32,165 bases of DNA from Pseudomonadota bacterium (GCA_023426275.1 JAFABC010000313.1:1-32165); one strand, 5' to 3'. Counted from the first letter of the stretch, positions 1 to 7,177 are shown. The notes: a model not told the origin generated them from the sequence alone. Numbers and translations: made by a program.

Positions 1-111
1 ACCCCCACCTTCCCCAAAAACTTTCTCCTGGGGGGCGGTGGTGTGCGTATCTTTGTTCGTATCTATCATAGTGTAGTGTTATTAAACTGGTTGTTGTTTG
101 CCCGGTTGCGG

Positions 112-153
112 GGCCTGCCTGGTTCGCGACATCTGTCGCGGACCCGGCAGGCC
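112..153. repeat. Near-perfect palindrome next to a REP-like unit
   Basis: Two 19-base arms (112-130 and 135-153) are complementary at 17 of 19 positions and are separated by the 4-base loop ATCT. The two mismatches form G-U pairs in RNA. It lies downstream of aroA on the minus strand, so it could act as a 3' hairpin for the aro operon, but no U-tract follows. A palindrome followed by an ATCGAGGGGG-type REP unit is also seen at 18233-18371, which suggests a composite repeat rather than a dedicated terminator. Confidence 0.7.
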
Positions 154-158
154 TCGCC

Positions 159-192
159 ATCGAGGGGGACCGGGGGGCATCATGCCCCCCGG
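159..192. repeat. REP-like palindromic repeat
   Basis: The unit begins ATCGAGGGGG and contains a perfect inverted repeat, CCGGGGGGCAT / ATGCCCCCCGG (170-180 and 182-192). The same unit with one or two changes occurs at 18324-18357, and related units lie at 18123, 19765 and 32113. All are intergenic. The rest of 1-249 shows no gene. The left edge (1-40) is a C- and G-rich stretch that may be the tail of another repeat. Confidence 0.75.
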
Positions 193-249
193 CGGGGTGT
201 GGGGCGGAGCCCCGCTTCTTCGGGCTTCGTCCTTCGGGTTTCCGTCTTC

Positions 250-1575
250 TCAGCCGGCCTTGCCGAGGGTTTCCCATTTTTCCCAGAAGGTCGGGAAGGA
301 TTTGGCCACGCAGGTGGTGTTGTCCAGGACGACCTCGATGCCGGCCAGCTGGAACAGGGCGGCGGACATGGCCAGCCGGTGGTCGCCGAAGGCGGAAAAT
401 TCCACGCGCTCGCCGGCCGGCAGGGGCCGGGGCTTGATGCGCATGCCGTCGGCGGTGGTGGTGACGACCGCGCCGGCCTGGGTGCAGTTTTCGGCCACGG
501 CCTCGATGCGGTCGGATTCCTTGAGGCGCAGGTGGGCGACGTTGCGGATGACCGTCTCGCCGGTGGCGAAGCAGGCGGCCGTGGCCACGGTCGGCACGAG
601 GTCGGGGCAGCGGCCCATGTCCAGGTCCTGGCCGGTGAGCCGGCCAGGCAGCACGGTGACGCCGTCCGGGGCGACCTCGATGCGCGCGCCCATGCGCTCC
701 AGGATGTCGACGATGGCCCGGTCGCCCTGGAGCGAATCCGGGCGCAGGCCGGTGACGGTCACGGGCTCGCGGCCCACGGCCCCGGCGGCCAGGAAATAGG
801 ACGCGCTCGACCAGTCGCCTTCCACGGCGTGCTCCCGGGGCAGGTAGGGGGCCGGGCGCATGACGAACCGGGTGCGGCCCGGGGCGACGTCGGTCAGGGC
901 GCGCCAGTCGGTGGGGGTCCAGGCCTCGTCCTTTTTGACTTCCACGACAAAGGGCACGCCGAAGTCGTCCAGGGTGGACAGGGTGATGGCGACGTAGGGC
1001 CAGGACACGGTCCTGGTCCCGGCCACGGCGATGGTCAGGGGCGCGGCGGCCAGGGGCGCGGCCAGCAGCAGCCCGGAAAGGTATTGGGAGCTGTCTTCCA
1101 GGGTGATGGACGTCCGGCCGCCGGAAAGGCCGGTCGTGACGATGGTCAGGGGCGGGCAGCCGGATTTGCCGAGGTAGAGGGCCTCGACGCCGAGGGGCAG
1201 CAGGGCGCCCACCAGTTCGCCGATGGGCCGGTCGTACATGCGGCCCTCGCCCCGGATTTCGAAGACGCCCCGGCCGGCGGCGGCCACGGCCACGAGCAGG
1301 CGGCAGGTGGTGCCGGATTCGCCCACGTCGAGGATCGCCGGCTCGTCGCCTTCGGGATCGCCGCCCTGCGGCCGGCCGGCCACGCCCGAGACGATGACCG
1401 AGCCGTCGGACTGGGGATGGAAGGCCGCGCCCATGGCGGCCATGCAGTCGCGGGTGCGGCTGATGTCCTGGCTGTCGAGCAGTCCGGTCAGACGGCTCGT
1501 GCCCATGGCGAGGCTGGCGGCGATGACGGCCCGGTGCGAGAAGGACTTCGAGGGCGGCGCGGCGACGGTCGGCAT
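250..1575 (-). CDS. aroA: 3-phosphoshikimate 1-carboxyvinyltransferase (EPSP synthase)
   Basis: This enzyme transfers the enolpyruvyl group of PEP to shikimate 3-phosphate, the sixth step of the shikimate pathway, in the cytoplasm. The protein is 441 residues, close to the usual 427-450. The N-terminal PSKSFSHRA (about residues 8-16) corresponds to the PGSKS-type substrate loop. DVGESGTTCRLL is the glycine-rich PEP loop, RLKESDRI carries K352 and E353, and FGDHRLAM is the C-terminal signature. The ATG start has AGGAG five bases upstream. It is the last gene seen of the minus-strand aro operon, 67 nt after pheA. No later aromatic gene (such as tyrA or trp genes) is seen in the remaining 249 bases. 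The function is close to certain. Confidence 0.96.
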   Translation of the reverse strand: MPTVAAPPSKSFSHRAVIAASLAMGTSRLTGLLDSQDISRTRDCMAAMGAAFHPQSDGSVIVSGVAGRPQGGDPEGDEPAILDVGESGTTCRLLVAVAAAGRGVFEIRGEGRMYDRPIGELVGALLPLGVEALYLGKSGCPPLTIVTTGLSGGRTSITLEDSSQYLSGLLLAAPLAAAPLTIAVAGTRTVSWPYVAITLSTLDDFGVPFVVEVKKDEAWTPTDWRALTDVAPGRTRFVMRPAPYLPREHAVEGDWSSASYFLAAGAVGREPVTVTGLRPDSLQGDRAIVDILERMGARIEVAPDGVTVLPGRLTGQDLDMGRCPDLVPTVATAACFATGETVIRNVAHLRLKESDRIEAVAENCTQAGAVVTTTADGMRIKPRPLPAGERVEFSAFGDHRLAMSAALFQLAGIEVVLDNTTCVAKSFPTFWEKWETLGKAG

Positions 1576-1600
1576 GTGATCTCCTTGGTTTTTCCCGGCC

Positions 1601-1623
1601 GGGCGGGGAGGCTGTCCCCGCCC
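1601..1623 (-). other. pheA-aroA intercistronic hairpin
   Basis: A perfect 8-bp inverted repeat (GGGCGGGG / CCCCGCCC, 7-base loop) fills part of the 67-nt gap between pheA and aroA. In the direction of transcription it is followed by an A-rich run, not U, so it is not a typical intrinsic terminator. It may affect mRNA stability or the relative expression of aroA. Confidence 0.5.
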
Positions 1624-1642
1624 GTGGTCCGGCCTGTCGGGG

Positions 1643-2794
1643 TTAGGGAGTGTCCACGTCGCCGCCGGCCAGATCGACCTGCCGGCCGGCCGGGTAGCAG
1701 CCGAGAATGCGCAGACTGTGGGTTTGTTCCTTCAACGTGGCGAGCAGCTTGCGGTACTCCTCGCGGGTCAGGTCGCATTGCAGGTCGGCGAAAAAGACGT
1801 ACTGCCATTTTTCGCCGCGAATGGGCCGCGATTCCAGCTTGGTCAGGTTGATGCCCTCGCCGGCCAGATGGGAGAGCACCTGATAGAGCGCGCCGGGACG
1901 GTTGGGCACGGTGAAAAGGATCGAGGTCTTGTCCCGGGTCTGCTGCTTGGTGTCCTCGGGCCCGATGATGAAAAAGCGGGTCCAGTTGTCGGGCATATCC
2001 TCGATGGGGGTGGCCAGCACGCGCAGGTTGTGCATGGCGGCCAGCCGGATGTGCCCGATGGAGGCGGCCGTGGGCTCCCCGGCCAGTCGCGCGGCCGCGG
2101 CGGCCGTGGAGTCGGTGGGGATGACCCGGGCGTTTGGCAGGTGCGTCTTGAGCCAGGCGGCGCACTGGGCCAGGGGCTGGGGGTGGGAGTAGACCGTGTC
2201 GATGGCCGCCAGGTCGGCGGCCGTGGACAGCAGGGCGTGGCTCACCCGGCAGGAGATTTCGGCCTGGATGAAGACGTCGTGGCGCTGGAAGTGGTCCAGG
2301 CTCTGGCCGACGGTGCCCTGCAGGGAGTTTTCGAGGGGCACGATGCCGAGGTCCGCCTGCTTGGAGGCCACGGCGGCGAACACGTCGCCGATGGTGGTCT
2401 GGGGCAGAAACTCCGGGGAATGCCCCAGGGCGGCCATGGCCGCGAAGTGGGAGAAGGTGCCCTCGGGGCCGAGGTAGGCCACGCGTTCGGGGCGTTGGAG
2501 CCGGCGCGAGGAGGACAGGATTTCGCGGTAGATGGACAGCAGGTGTTCGGCGGGCAGGGGGCCGGGATTGGCGGCGGCCAGCCGGGCCAGCACCTCCTGT
2601 TCGCGAAACGGCTTGAACACGGCGCTGTCCCGGCCGGCTTTGCGGCGCCCGACCTCGAGGCTGAGGCGGGCGCGCTGGTTGAGCAGGTCGAGGATGCGGT
2701 CGTCCACGGCGTTGATGCCGTTGCGCAACTCCAGGAGCGCCTCCTCGAGGGACCCGGGGGCGATGGCGGCTTCGGTACTCGTCTCCGGGTTCAT
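1643..2794 (-). CDS. pheA: Bifunctional chorismate mutase / prephenate dehydratase
   Basis: This protein converts chorismate to prephenate and then phenylpyruvate for phenylalanine synthesis. It is 383 residues. An AroQ-type chorismate mutase domain covers about 12-95 (LRNGINAVDDRILDLLNQRARL). Prephenate dehydratase covers about 105-280 (VAYLGPEGTFSH, IVPLENSLQGTV, and the catalytic-type NWTRFFIIG). A C-terminal ACT domain (GALYQVLSHLAGEGINLTKLESRPI) is the expected Phe-binding feedback site. The ATG lies 1 nt after the stop of the DHQ synthase gene, which points to translational coupling. AAGGAAGG lies just upstream. A longer reading frame starts further upstream but overlaps the preceding gene and was not used. 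The gene order aldolase, DHQ synthase II, pheA, aroA is the one known in Desulfovibrio. Confidence 0.96.
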   Translation of the reverse strand: MNPETSTEAAIAPGSLEEALLELRNGINAVDDRILDLLNQRARLSLEVGRRKAGRDSAVFKPFREQEVLARLAAANPGPLPAEHLLSIYREILSSSRRLQRPERVAYLGPEGTFSHFAAMAALGHSPEFLPQTTIGDVFAAVASKQADLGIVPLENSLQGTVGQSLDHFQRHDVFIQAEISCRVSHALLSTAADLAAIDTVYSHPQPLAQCAAWLKTHLPNARVIPTDSTAAAAARLAGEPTAASIGHIRLAAMHNLRVLATPIEDMPDNWTRFFIIGPEDTKQQTRDKTSILFTVPNRPGALYQVLSHLAGEGINLTKLESRPIRGEKWQYVFFADLQCDLTREEYRKLLATLKEQTHSLRILGCYPAGRQVDLAGGDVDTP

Positions 2795-2795
2795 G

Positions 2796-3770
2796 TCAGC
2801 CTTCCTTGATCTCTTCGGCGATGCGCATGCCGAAGTGGCGGCCGGCCACGTCGGTGCGCGCAAGGACCTTGTCGCCTTCCTTGAGGGTGACGACGCTTAC
2901 GGGGGTGCCGTCCGGGCGGACCAGCCGGATGGTCTCGGCGTTTTGCAAAAAGATCTTGCCCTCGGTGTCACCGACCGTGGCCGTGATGAGCAGCATGGGC
3001 CGGATTTCGGTCTTGACCCGGCCGACCACGGCGGTCTTCGTCGCCCCCTCATGGGAGACGACCAGCACTTCCGACCCGGCGGCCAGCTCTTCCAGATAGC
3101 GGGTCTTGTCCCCGGGCATCTGGCAGTAGGCGTGGACCGCGCCGGCGTTGATGCGAAACGGCCTCGCCGCCACGTAGGGGTTGGACTCGGTCTCGGCGTT
3201 GACCAGGAAGGTGAAGGCCGAGGAGTTGCCGACGAGCATCCCCTCGCCGGTCTTGAGGATGCTGGTCGTGTCCACGCACACCCGGTGGCCCAGGCCGGCG
3301 TGCTCGATCTTGGTGATGGTGGCCGTGGCGAGTTCCATGGTGCCCTGGGAGAGTTTCAGTTCGTTGACGATGGTCTTGAGGTCGCACACGGCCTCGGGGG
3401 TGACGAGGAGCTTGTCGGCCCCGCGTTCGAGCACGCCGGCGGCGAGCCGCGCCCGGTCGAGGCTTTCGCATTCGAGCCCCAGGCCCTCGGTGCAGGCCAG
3501 GATGTTTTCCACCGGGATGATCTCCCAGCCCCGCTCCAGGAAGACGGGGCGGCAGGCGTGCAGGGCGGCCACGGCCGTGCCCTCGTCGTCCTTGCAGGTG
3601 ATGGGGATGAGCTCCATCTCCTCGGGCGTCATGACCTTGGTCCGGCCAAGGGCCAGGATCTTGTCCGCGTCGGCGGCCTCGGCCACGAATCCGTCCACGC
3701 CGGATTCGAGGCCGAGGGTGACGATCTTCTTATCGAACGGGATGACTTTGAGCCATATTTCCTTGGTCAT
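2796..3770 (-). CDS. 3-dehydroquinate synthase II (archaeal type)
   Basis: This is the AroB' family (MJ1249 type), which oxidatively deaminates and cyclises 2-amino-3,7-dideoxy-D-threo-hept-6-ulosonate to 3-dehydroquinate with NAD. It is unrelated to canonical AroB. The protein is 324 residues. Visible family features are the N-terminal KEIWLKVIPFDKKIVTLGLE, the central ELATATITKIEHAGLGHRVCVDTTSIL and the PYVAARPFRINAGAVHAYC block. The start ATG lies two bases after the upstream stop, with AAGGAC as a weak ribosome binding site inside the upstream gene, so coupling is likely. Together with the preceding aldolase it replaces the DAHP synthase / AroB pair. Archaeal homologues are called aroB'. 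I leave the symbol empty because naming is inconsistent. Confidence 0.92.
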   Translation of the reverse strand: MTKEIWLKVIPFDKKIVTLGLESGVDGFVAEAADADKILALGRTKVMTPEEMELIPITCKDDEGTAVAALHACRPVFLERGWEIIPVENILACTEGLGLECESLDRARLAAGVLERGADKLLVTPEAVCDLKTIVNELKLSQGTMELATATITKIEHAGLGHRVCVDTTSILKTGEGMLVGNSSAFTFLVNAETESNPYVAARPFRINAGAVHAYCQMPGDKTRYLEELAAGSEVLVVSHEGATKTAVVGRVKTEIRPMLLITATVGDTEGKIFLQNAETIRLVRPDGTPVSVVTLKEGDKVLARTDVAGRHFGMRIAEEIKEG

Positions 3771-3772
3771 GA

Positions 3773-4570
3773 CTAGTCCTTGAGCAGTTCGAGAGCCTGA
3801 TCGACTTCCCAGTCGAGATGCACGATGCCATGCAGGGCCTGGACGATGCGGGCGGGCTGGGCGTGCTGGAAGATGTTGCGCCCGATGGACAGGCCGGAGC
3901 CGCCGGCCTGGATGGCGTCGTGGGCCATTTGCAGCAGGTCGCGGTCGTTGTCGAGTTTGGGGCCGCCGGCGATGACCACCGGGATGCAGCAGGCATCGGT
4001 GACGCGGGAGAAGGTTTCGATGTCGCCGGTGTAGGGGACCTTGACCACGTCCGCGCCGAGTTCGGTGCCGACCCGGGCGCAGTGGGCGACCACTTCGGCG
4101 TCGTATTCGTTTTTGATCTTGGGGCCGCGGGCGTAGACCATGGCCAGCACGGGCATGCCCCATTCGGCGGCGCGGGAGGTGGTTTCGCCGAGGTGGGCCA
4201 GCATGTCGCGCTCGGTCTCGTCGCCGAGGTTGATGTGCAGGGAGACGGCGTCGGCACCGAGCTTGATGGCGTCCTCGACCGTGGCCACCAGGGTCTTGGC
4301 GTTGGGGAAGGGCGACAGCGAGGTGGAGGCGGACAGATGGATGATCAGCCCGACGTCGCGTCCCCGGCCGCGGTGGGAGCAGCGGGGCAGGCCCTTGTGC
4401 ATGAGCACGGCGTTGGCGCCGCCCTCGGCCACCTGGTTGACGGCGTCGCGCATGTCGATGAGCCCGGAGATGGGGCCGACGGTGACGCCGTGGTCCATGG
4501 GGACGATGATGGTGCGATGCGTGTTCCGATTGAAAATGCGTTCGAGGCGGACGGCTTTACCCAGCAGCAT
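3773..4570 (-). CDS. ADTH synthase / DhnA-type class I aldolase
   Basis: This is 2-amino-3,7-dideoxy-D-threo-hept-6-ulosonate synthase (AroA' / MJ0400 type), the first enzyme of the alternative shikimate route. In archaea it condenses 6-deoxy-5-ketofructose-1-phosphate with aspartate semialdehyde. The protein is 265 residues. PMDHGVTVGP near residues 22-31 is the DhnA/LsrF-type substrate motif. K177 in VVKVPYTGD is the predicted Schiff-base lysine, followed by PVVIAGGPK and the phosphate-binding SGLSIGRNIFQ. The ATG start has AGGAGA at good spacing. A longer upstream reading would run into the attenuator terminator and is rejected. It is the first structural gene of the aro operon and is controlled by the leader described at 4622-4770. 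LsrF-like activity is a paralogue possibility, but the neighbourhood argues for aromatic synthesis. Confidence 0.92.
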   Translation of the reverse strand: MLLGKAVRLERIFNRNTHRTIIVPMDHGVTVGPISGLIDMRDAVNQVAEGGANAVLMHKGLPRCSHRGRGRDVGLIIHLSASTSLSPFPNAKTLVATVEDAIKLGADAVSLHINLGDETERDMLAHLGETTSRAAEWGMPVLAMVYARGPKIKNEYDAEVVAHCARVGTELGADVVKVPYTGDIETFSRVTDACCIPVVIAGGPKLDNDRDLLQMAHDAIQAGGSGLSIGRNIFQHAQPARIVQALHGIVHLDWEVDQALELLKD

Positions 4571-4621
4571 GATGGTGTCTCCTTGCGGTTTGGCTTCCCG
4601 GGAGCGGACGCCGGCGATCGC

Positions 4622-4657
4622 AAACAAAAAGGGCCGCCGGCTTGATGCCCGCGGCCC
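4622..4657 (-). terminator. Intrinsic terminator acting as aro operon attenuator
   Basis: On the minus strand two 11-base arms (4647-4657 and 4631-4641) pair at 10 of 11 positions around the 5-base loop ATCAA and are followed by TTTTTGTTT. The element ends about 50 nt before the ADTH synthase start and begins 23 nt after the stop codon of an aromatic-rich leader peptide, so it sits inside the leader of the operon rather than at its end. It is also the only terminator visible between metE and the aro genes. Confidence 0.88.
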
Positions 4658-4717
4658 TGGAGTGGCTCGTTGCGGTTGTTCTAATTCGACCGCACCCCTC
4701 CCTGACCACGGGCGTGG
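4647..4717 (-). promoter_or_regulatory. Competing leader RNA structures (1:2 hairpin and 2:3 antiterminator)
   Basis: Inside the leader frame CCACG (4717-4713) can pair with CGTGG (4710-4706). The overlapping segment GCCCGTGGTC (4713-4704) can instead pair over 10 bp, two of them G-U, with GGCCGCGGGC (4656-4647), the 5' arm of the terminator. The structures are mutually exclusive. A ribosome stalled on the aromatic codons just upstream (4740-4720) would cover the CCACG segment and favour the antiterminator. A ribosome reaching the stop codon would cover the middle segment and let the terminator form. The pairings are read directly; the mechanism is inferred from classical trp/phe attenuators. 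Confidence 0.7.
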
Positions 4718-4770
4718 CTAAACCAGAACCAAAAATAAAAACCGGCGGTCAGGTTGGTGAGGGATTGCAT
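4681..4770 (-). CDS. Aromatic leader peptide of the aro operon (attenuation)
   Basis: This is a 29-codon ATG-to-TAG frame directly upstream of the attenuator. Residues 11-17 are FYFWFWF, seven aromatic residues in a row made of four Phe, one Tyr and two Trp, with a His at 19. Such a run is highly unlikely by chance and is the hallmark of a ribosome-stalling leader. Because all three aromatic amino acids occur together, shortage of any one charged tRNA could stall translation. The Shine-Dalgarno sequence is weak (GGCC immediately before ATG, GAG further up). The start lies 41 nt after the metE stop codon, so ribosomes finishing metE might also reach it. The peptide itself probably has no cellular function. 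Confidence 0.9.
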   Translation of the reverse strand: MQSLTNLTAGFYFWFWFSHARGQGGVRSN

Positions 4771-4793
4771 GGCCAAAGCTGCTACTCGGGATC

Positions 4794-4808
4794 TGACAAA
4801 GTTGTCAA
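4794..4808 (-). promoter_or_regulatory. Candidate -35 / operator upstream of the aro leader
   Basis: A perfect TTGACA (4808-4803) forms part of the palindrome TGACAACTTTGTCA (6-bp arms, 4794-4807). A possible -10, TAGCAG, lies at 4784-4779 after an 18-bp spacer but matches the consensus at only 3 of 6 positions and would put the transcription start almost on the leader ATG. The palindrome could instead be an operator. The regulator is unknown. The promoter assignment is weak. Confidence 0.4.
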
Positions 4809-4811
4809 GTC

Positions 4812-7133
4812 TTATTTTTGTTCGTCCGCCGCCTCCGCGTCCGGCCACAGCCGGGCGCGCGCCCGGCTGGCCGCTACCACCATGTTGGCCAGGGCGGCGG
4901 TGACCTCGGGCCAGTCCCGTGTTTTCAGCCCGCAATCGGGGTTGGCCCACAGCCGTTCGGGCGCGATGACGGCGGCGGCGCGCAGGAGCAGTTCCTCCAT
5001 TTCCGCGACCGAGGGCACGCGCGGACTGTGGATGTCGTAGAGCCCCGGTCCGATCTCGTTGGGATAGCGGAATTCGGTAAACGCCGAGAGCAGCTCCATG
5101 CGGCTGCGGCTGGCCTCGATGCTGATGACGTCGGCGTCCATGGCGGCGATGGCCGGCACGATCTCGCCGAACTCGGCGTAACACATATGGGTGTGGATTT
5201 GCGTTTCCGGCCGGGCCACCGCGGCGGTCAGGCGGAAATCGTCCACGGCCAGGGCCAGGGCCGTTTCCCAATCCCGGCGGCGCAGGGGCAGGCCCTCGCG
5301 CAGGGCCGGTTCGTCTATCTGGATGATGCGGATGCCGGCGGCTTCGAGGTCGGCCACCTCGTCGCGCATGGCCAGGGCGATCTGGCGGCGGGTGACCTCG
5401 CGCGGCTGGTCGTCGCGCACGAAGCTCCAGCACAGGATGGTGGCCGGGCCGGTGAGCATGCCCTTGACAGGTTTGTCGGTCAGGGAGGCGGCGTGCACGG
5501 CCCGGTCCACGGTCATGGGGCCGGGGCGCGACACGTCGCCGTGGATGACGGGCGGCTTGACGCAACGCGTGCCGTAGCTTTGCACCCAGCCGTTTCGGGT
5601 AAAGCAGAACCCGGTCAGCCGTTCCCCGAAATATTCCACCATGTCGTTGCGTTCGGCTTCGCCGTGCACGAGCACGTCGAGCCCAAGGGCTTCCTGCCGG
5701 GCGATGACGTCGGCCACCACGCCCTGGAGAAAGGCCTCGTAGGCGGCGGCGTCCATCTGCCCGGTGCGGAACTTTTTCCTGGCCTCGCGGATGGCCGGGG
5801 TCTGGGGAAAGGAGCCGATGGTGGTGGTGGGGATGGGCGGCAGCCCGAGGGCCTCGCGCTGGAGCGCGGCCCGTTCGCGGTAGGGGGCCGGCCGGTGGAA
5901 CATGTCCACGGTGAGGCCGTCCACCCGGCGGCGCACGGCCGCGTCCACGGCCAGCCGGCTTTGGCGGCGATCCTCCCAGACGGCCCGGTTTTCGGCCAGG
6001 GCGGCGGCCACCCCGGGCGCGTCCCGGCCGCCGGGCGCGGCCGCCCCGGCCAGCAGGCGTAGCTCCCGGCATTTTTGCACGGCAAAGGCCATCCAGCGCC
6101 GGGGGCCGGCGGGCAGGGCGGTTACCGCGTCCAGGTCCACGGGGCAGTGCAGCAGCGAGCACGACGGGGCCAGCAGCAGCCGGTCCGCGCCGACGAGGTC
6201 GCGGGCCAGCCCGATGCGTTCCAGGGCCGTGGCCGCGTCCACCCGCCAGATGTTGCGCCCGTCGATCAGGCCCAGGGACAGGGCGGTCCGCGGGGCGAGC
6301 GCCTTGGCCGCCAGGGGCAGCTGGGTGGGGTCGCGGACGAGATCGAGGTGCAGGGCGGCCAGGGGCAGTCCGGCCACGCAGGCGAGGTTGTGGGCGATGC
6401 CGCCGAAATAGGTGGCCAGCAACAGTTTGGCCGGACCGGCCGCCTCGATGAGCTGTTCGTAGGCCTGGCGGAAGGGCGCGGTGAGGGTTTCGGGCTGGTC
6501 CTGGGCCAGGATGGGCTCGTCGAGTTCGATCCAGGGGCACAGCCGGCCCAGCTGGTCGAGCAGTTCGCCGTAGGCGGGCAGGAGCCGGGGCAGCAGGGTC
6601 AGGGGATCGCCCCCGTGCGCGCATTTGCCGAGCAGCAGGAAGGTGAAGGGCCCGGGGAGCACGGCCTTGGCGGCGAACCCGGCCCGGGCGGCCTCGCGCG
6701 CCTGATCGAGGATGGCCGTGCCGACCAGGGAGAAGGACTGGTCCGGGCCGAATTCCGGCACGATATAGTGGTAGTTGGTGTCGAACCACTTGGTCATTTC
6801 CATGGCCGTGACGTCGCCCCGGGCGTCCTGGCCGCCCCGGGCCATGCGGAAATAGGTGGCCGTGTCCACGGGGCCGCCGGCGTGGCCGTAGCGGGGCGGC
6901 ACGACGCCGAAAAGCGCGGCCGTGTCGAGCATGTGGTCGTAGAGGGAAAAATCCCCGACCGGCACGAGGTCGACGCCGGCCTCGCGTTGCAGGGTCCAGT
7001 GGCGCAGGCGCAGGGCGGCGGCCGTCCCGAAGAGGGCGGCTTCGTCCAGGCGGCCGGCGAAATGGGCCTCAAGGGCGGCCTTGAGCTCGCGATCAAGGCC
7101 CATGCGGGGAAATCCCAAAGTATGCGTGATCAT
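4812..7133 (-). CDS. metE: Cobalamin-independent methionine synthase
   Basis: MetE transfers the methyl group of 5-methyltetrahydropteroyl-triglutamate to homocysteine, giving methionine without B12. The protein is 773 residues (E. coli 753). The N-terminus THTLGFPRMG is typical. The C-terminal catalytic barrel starts near PTTTIGSFPQT. The predicted zinc ligands H649, C651 (HTHMCYAEFGEI), E673 (ISIEASRSRMELL) and C734 (NPDCGLKTR) are all present. The start at 7133 has GTGGAG seven bases upstream. A longer in-frame reading to 7535 would run through the cobalamin riboswitch and is rejected. Expression is expected to fall when B12 is abundant. The aro operon leader begins 41 nt after its stop codon on the same strand. 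Confidence 0.97.
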   Translation of the reverse strand: MITHTLGFPRMGLDRELKAALEAHFAGRLDEAALFGTAAALRLRHWTLQREAGVDLVPVGDFSLYDHMLDTAALFGVVPPRYGHAGGPVDTATYFRMARGGQDARGDVTAMEMTKWFDTNYHYIVPEFGPDQSFSLVGTAILDQAREAARAGFAAKAVLPGPFTFLLLGKCAHGGDPLTLLPRLLPAYGELLDQLGRLCPWIELDEPILAQDQPETLTAPFRQAYEQLIEAAGPAKLLLATYFGGIAHNLACVAGLPLAALHLDLVRDPTQLPLAAKALAPRTALSLGLIDGRNIWRVDAATALERIGLARDLVGADRLLLAPSCSLLHCPVDLDAVTALPAGPRRWMAFAVQKCRELRLLAGAAAPGGRDAPGVAAALAENRAVWEDRRQSRLAVDAAVRRRVDGLTVDMFHRPAPYRERAALQREALGLPPIPTTTIGSFPQTPAIREARKKFRTGQMDAAAYEAFLQGVVADVIARQEALGLDVLVHGEAERNDMVEYFGERLTGFCFTRNGWVQSYGTRCVKPPVIHGDVSRPGPMTVDRAVHAASLTDKPVKGMLTGPATILCWSFVRDDQPREVTRRQIALAMRDEVADLEAAGIRIIQIDEPALREGLPLRRRDWETALALAVDDFRLTAAVARPETQIHTHMCYAEFGEIVPAIAAMDADVISIEASRSRMELLSAFTEFRYPNEIGPGLYDIHSPRVPSVAEMEELLLRAAAVIAPERLWANPDCGLKTRDWPEVTAALANMVVAASRARARLWPDAEAADEQK

Positions 7134-7140
7134 GCGGCAA

Positions 7141-7177
7141 CTCCACAAACGTTGTGCCCGAAGGCGTTGGCGTGGAG
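7141..7177 (-). promoter_or_regulatory. Hairpin that can sequester the metE ribosome binding site
   Basis: The metE Shine-Dalgarno GTGGAG (7146-7141, spacing 7 to ATG) is perfectly complementary to CTCCAC at 7177-7172. Pairing would hide the ribosome binding site in a stem with a 25-base loop. Placed between the cobalamin aptamer and the gene, it is a candidate translational expression platform. Only 6 bp are seen, so folding should be checked. Confidence 0.5.

Noticed and set aside
43..1851. 602-codon open frame on the plus strand
   Set aside because: It lies opposite aroA and pheA, has Gly/Ala/His-rich composition typical of the antisense of high-GC genes, and no ribosome binding site.
4809..4820. 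T-rich stretch at the metE stop as a metE terminator
   Set aside because: The T-run is on the plus strand; on the coding strand it is an A-run within the last codons and has no preceding stem.
4771..6789. Long minus-strand frame running through metE in another phase and ending with the leader peptide
   Set aside because: Most of it is an Arg/Pro/Gly-rich shadow of metE. Only the last 29 codons, starting at the ATG 4770, have meaning as the leader peptide.
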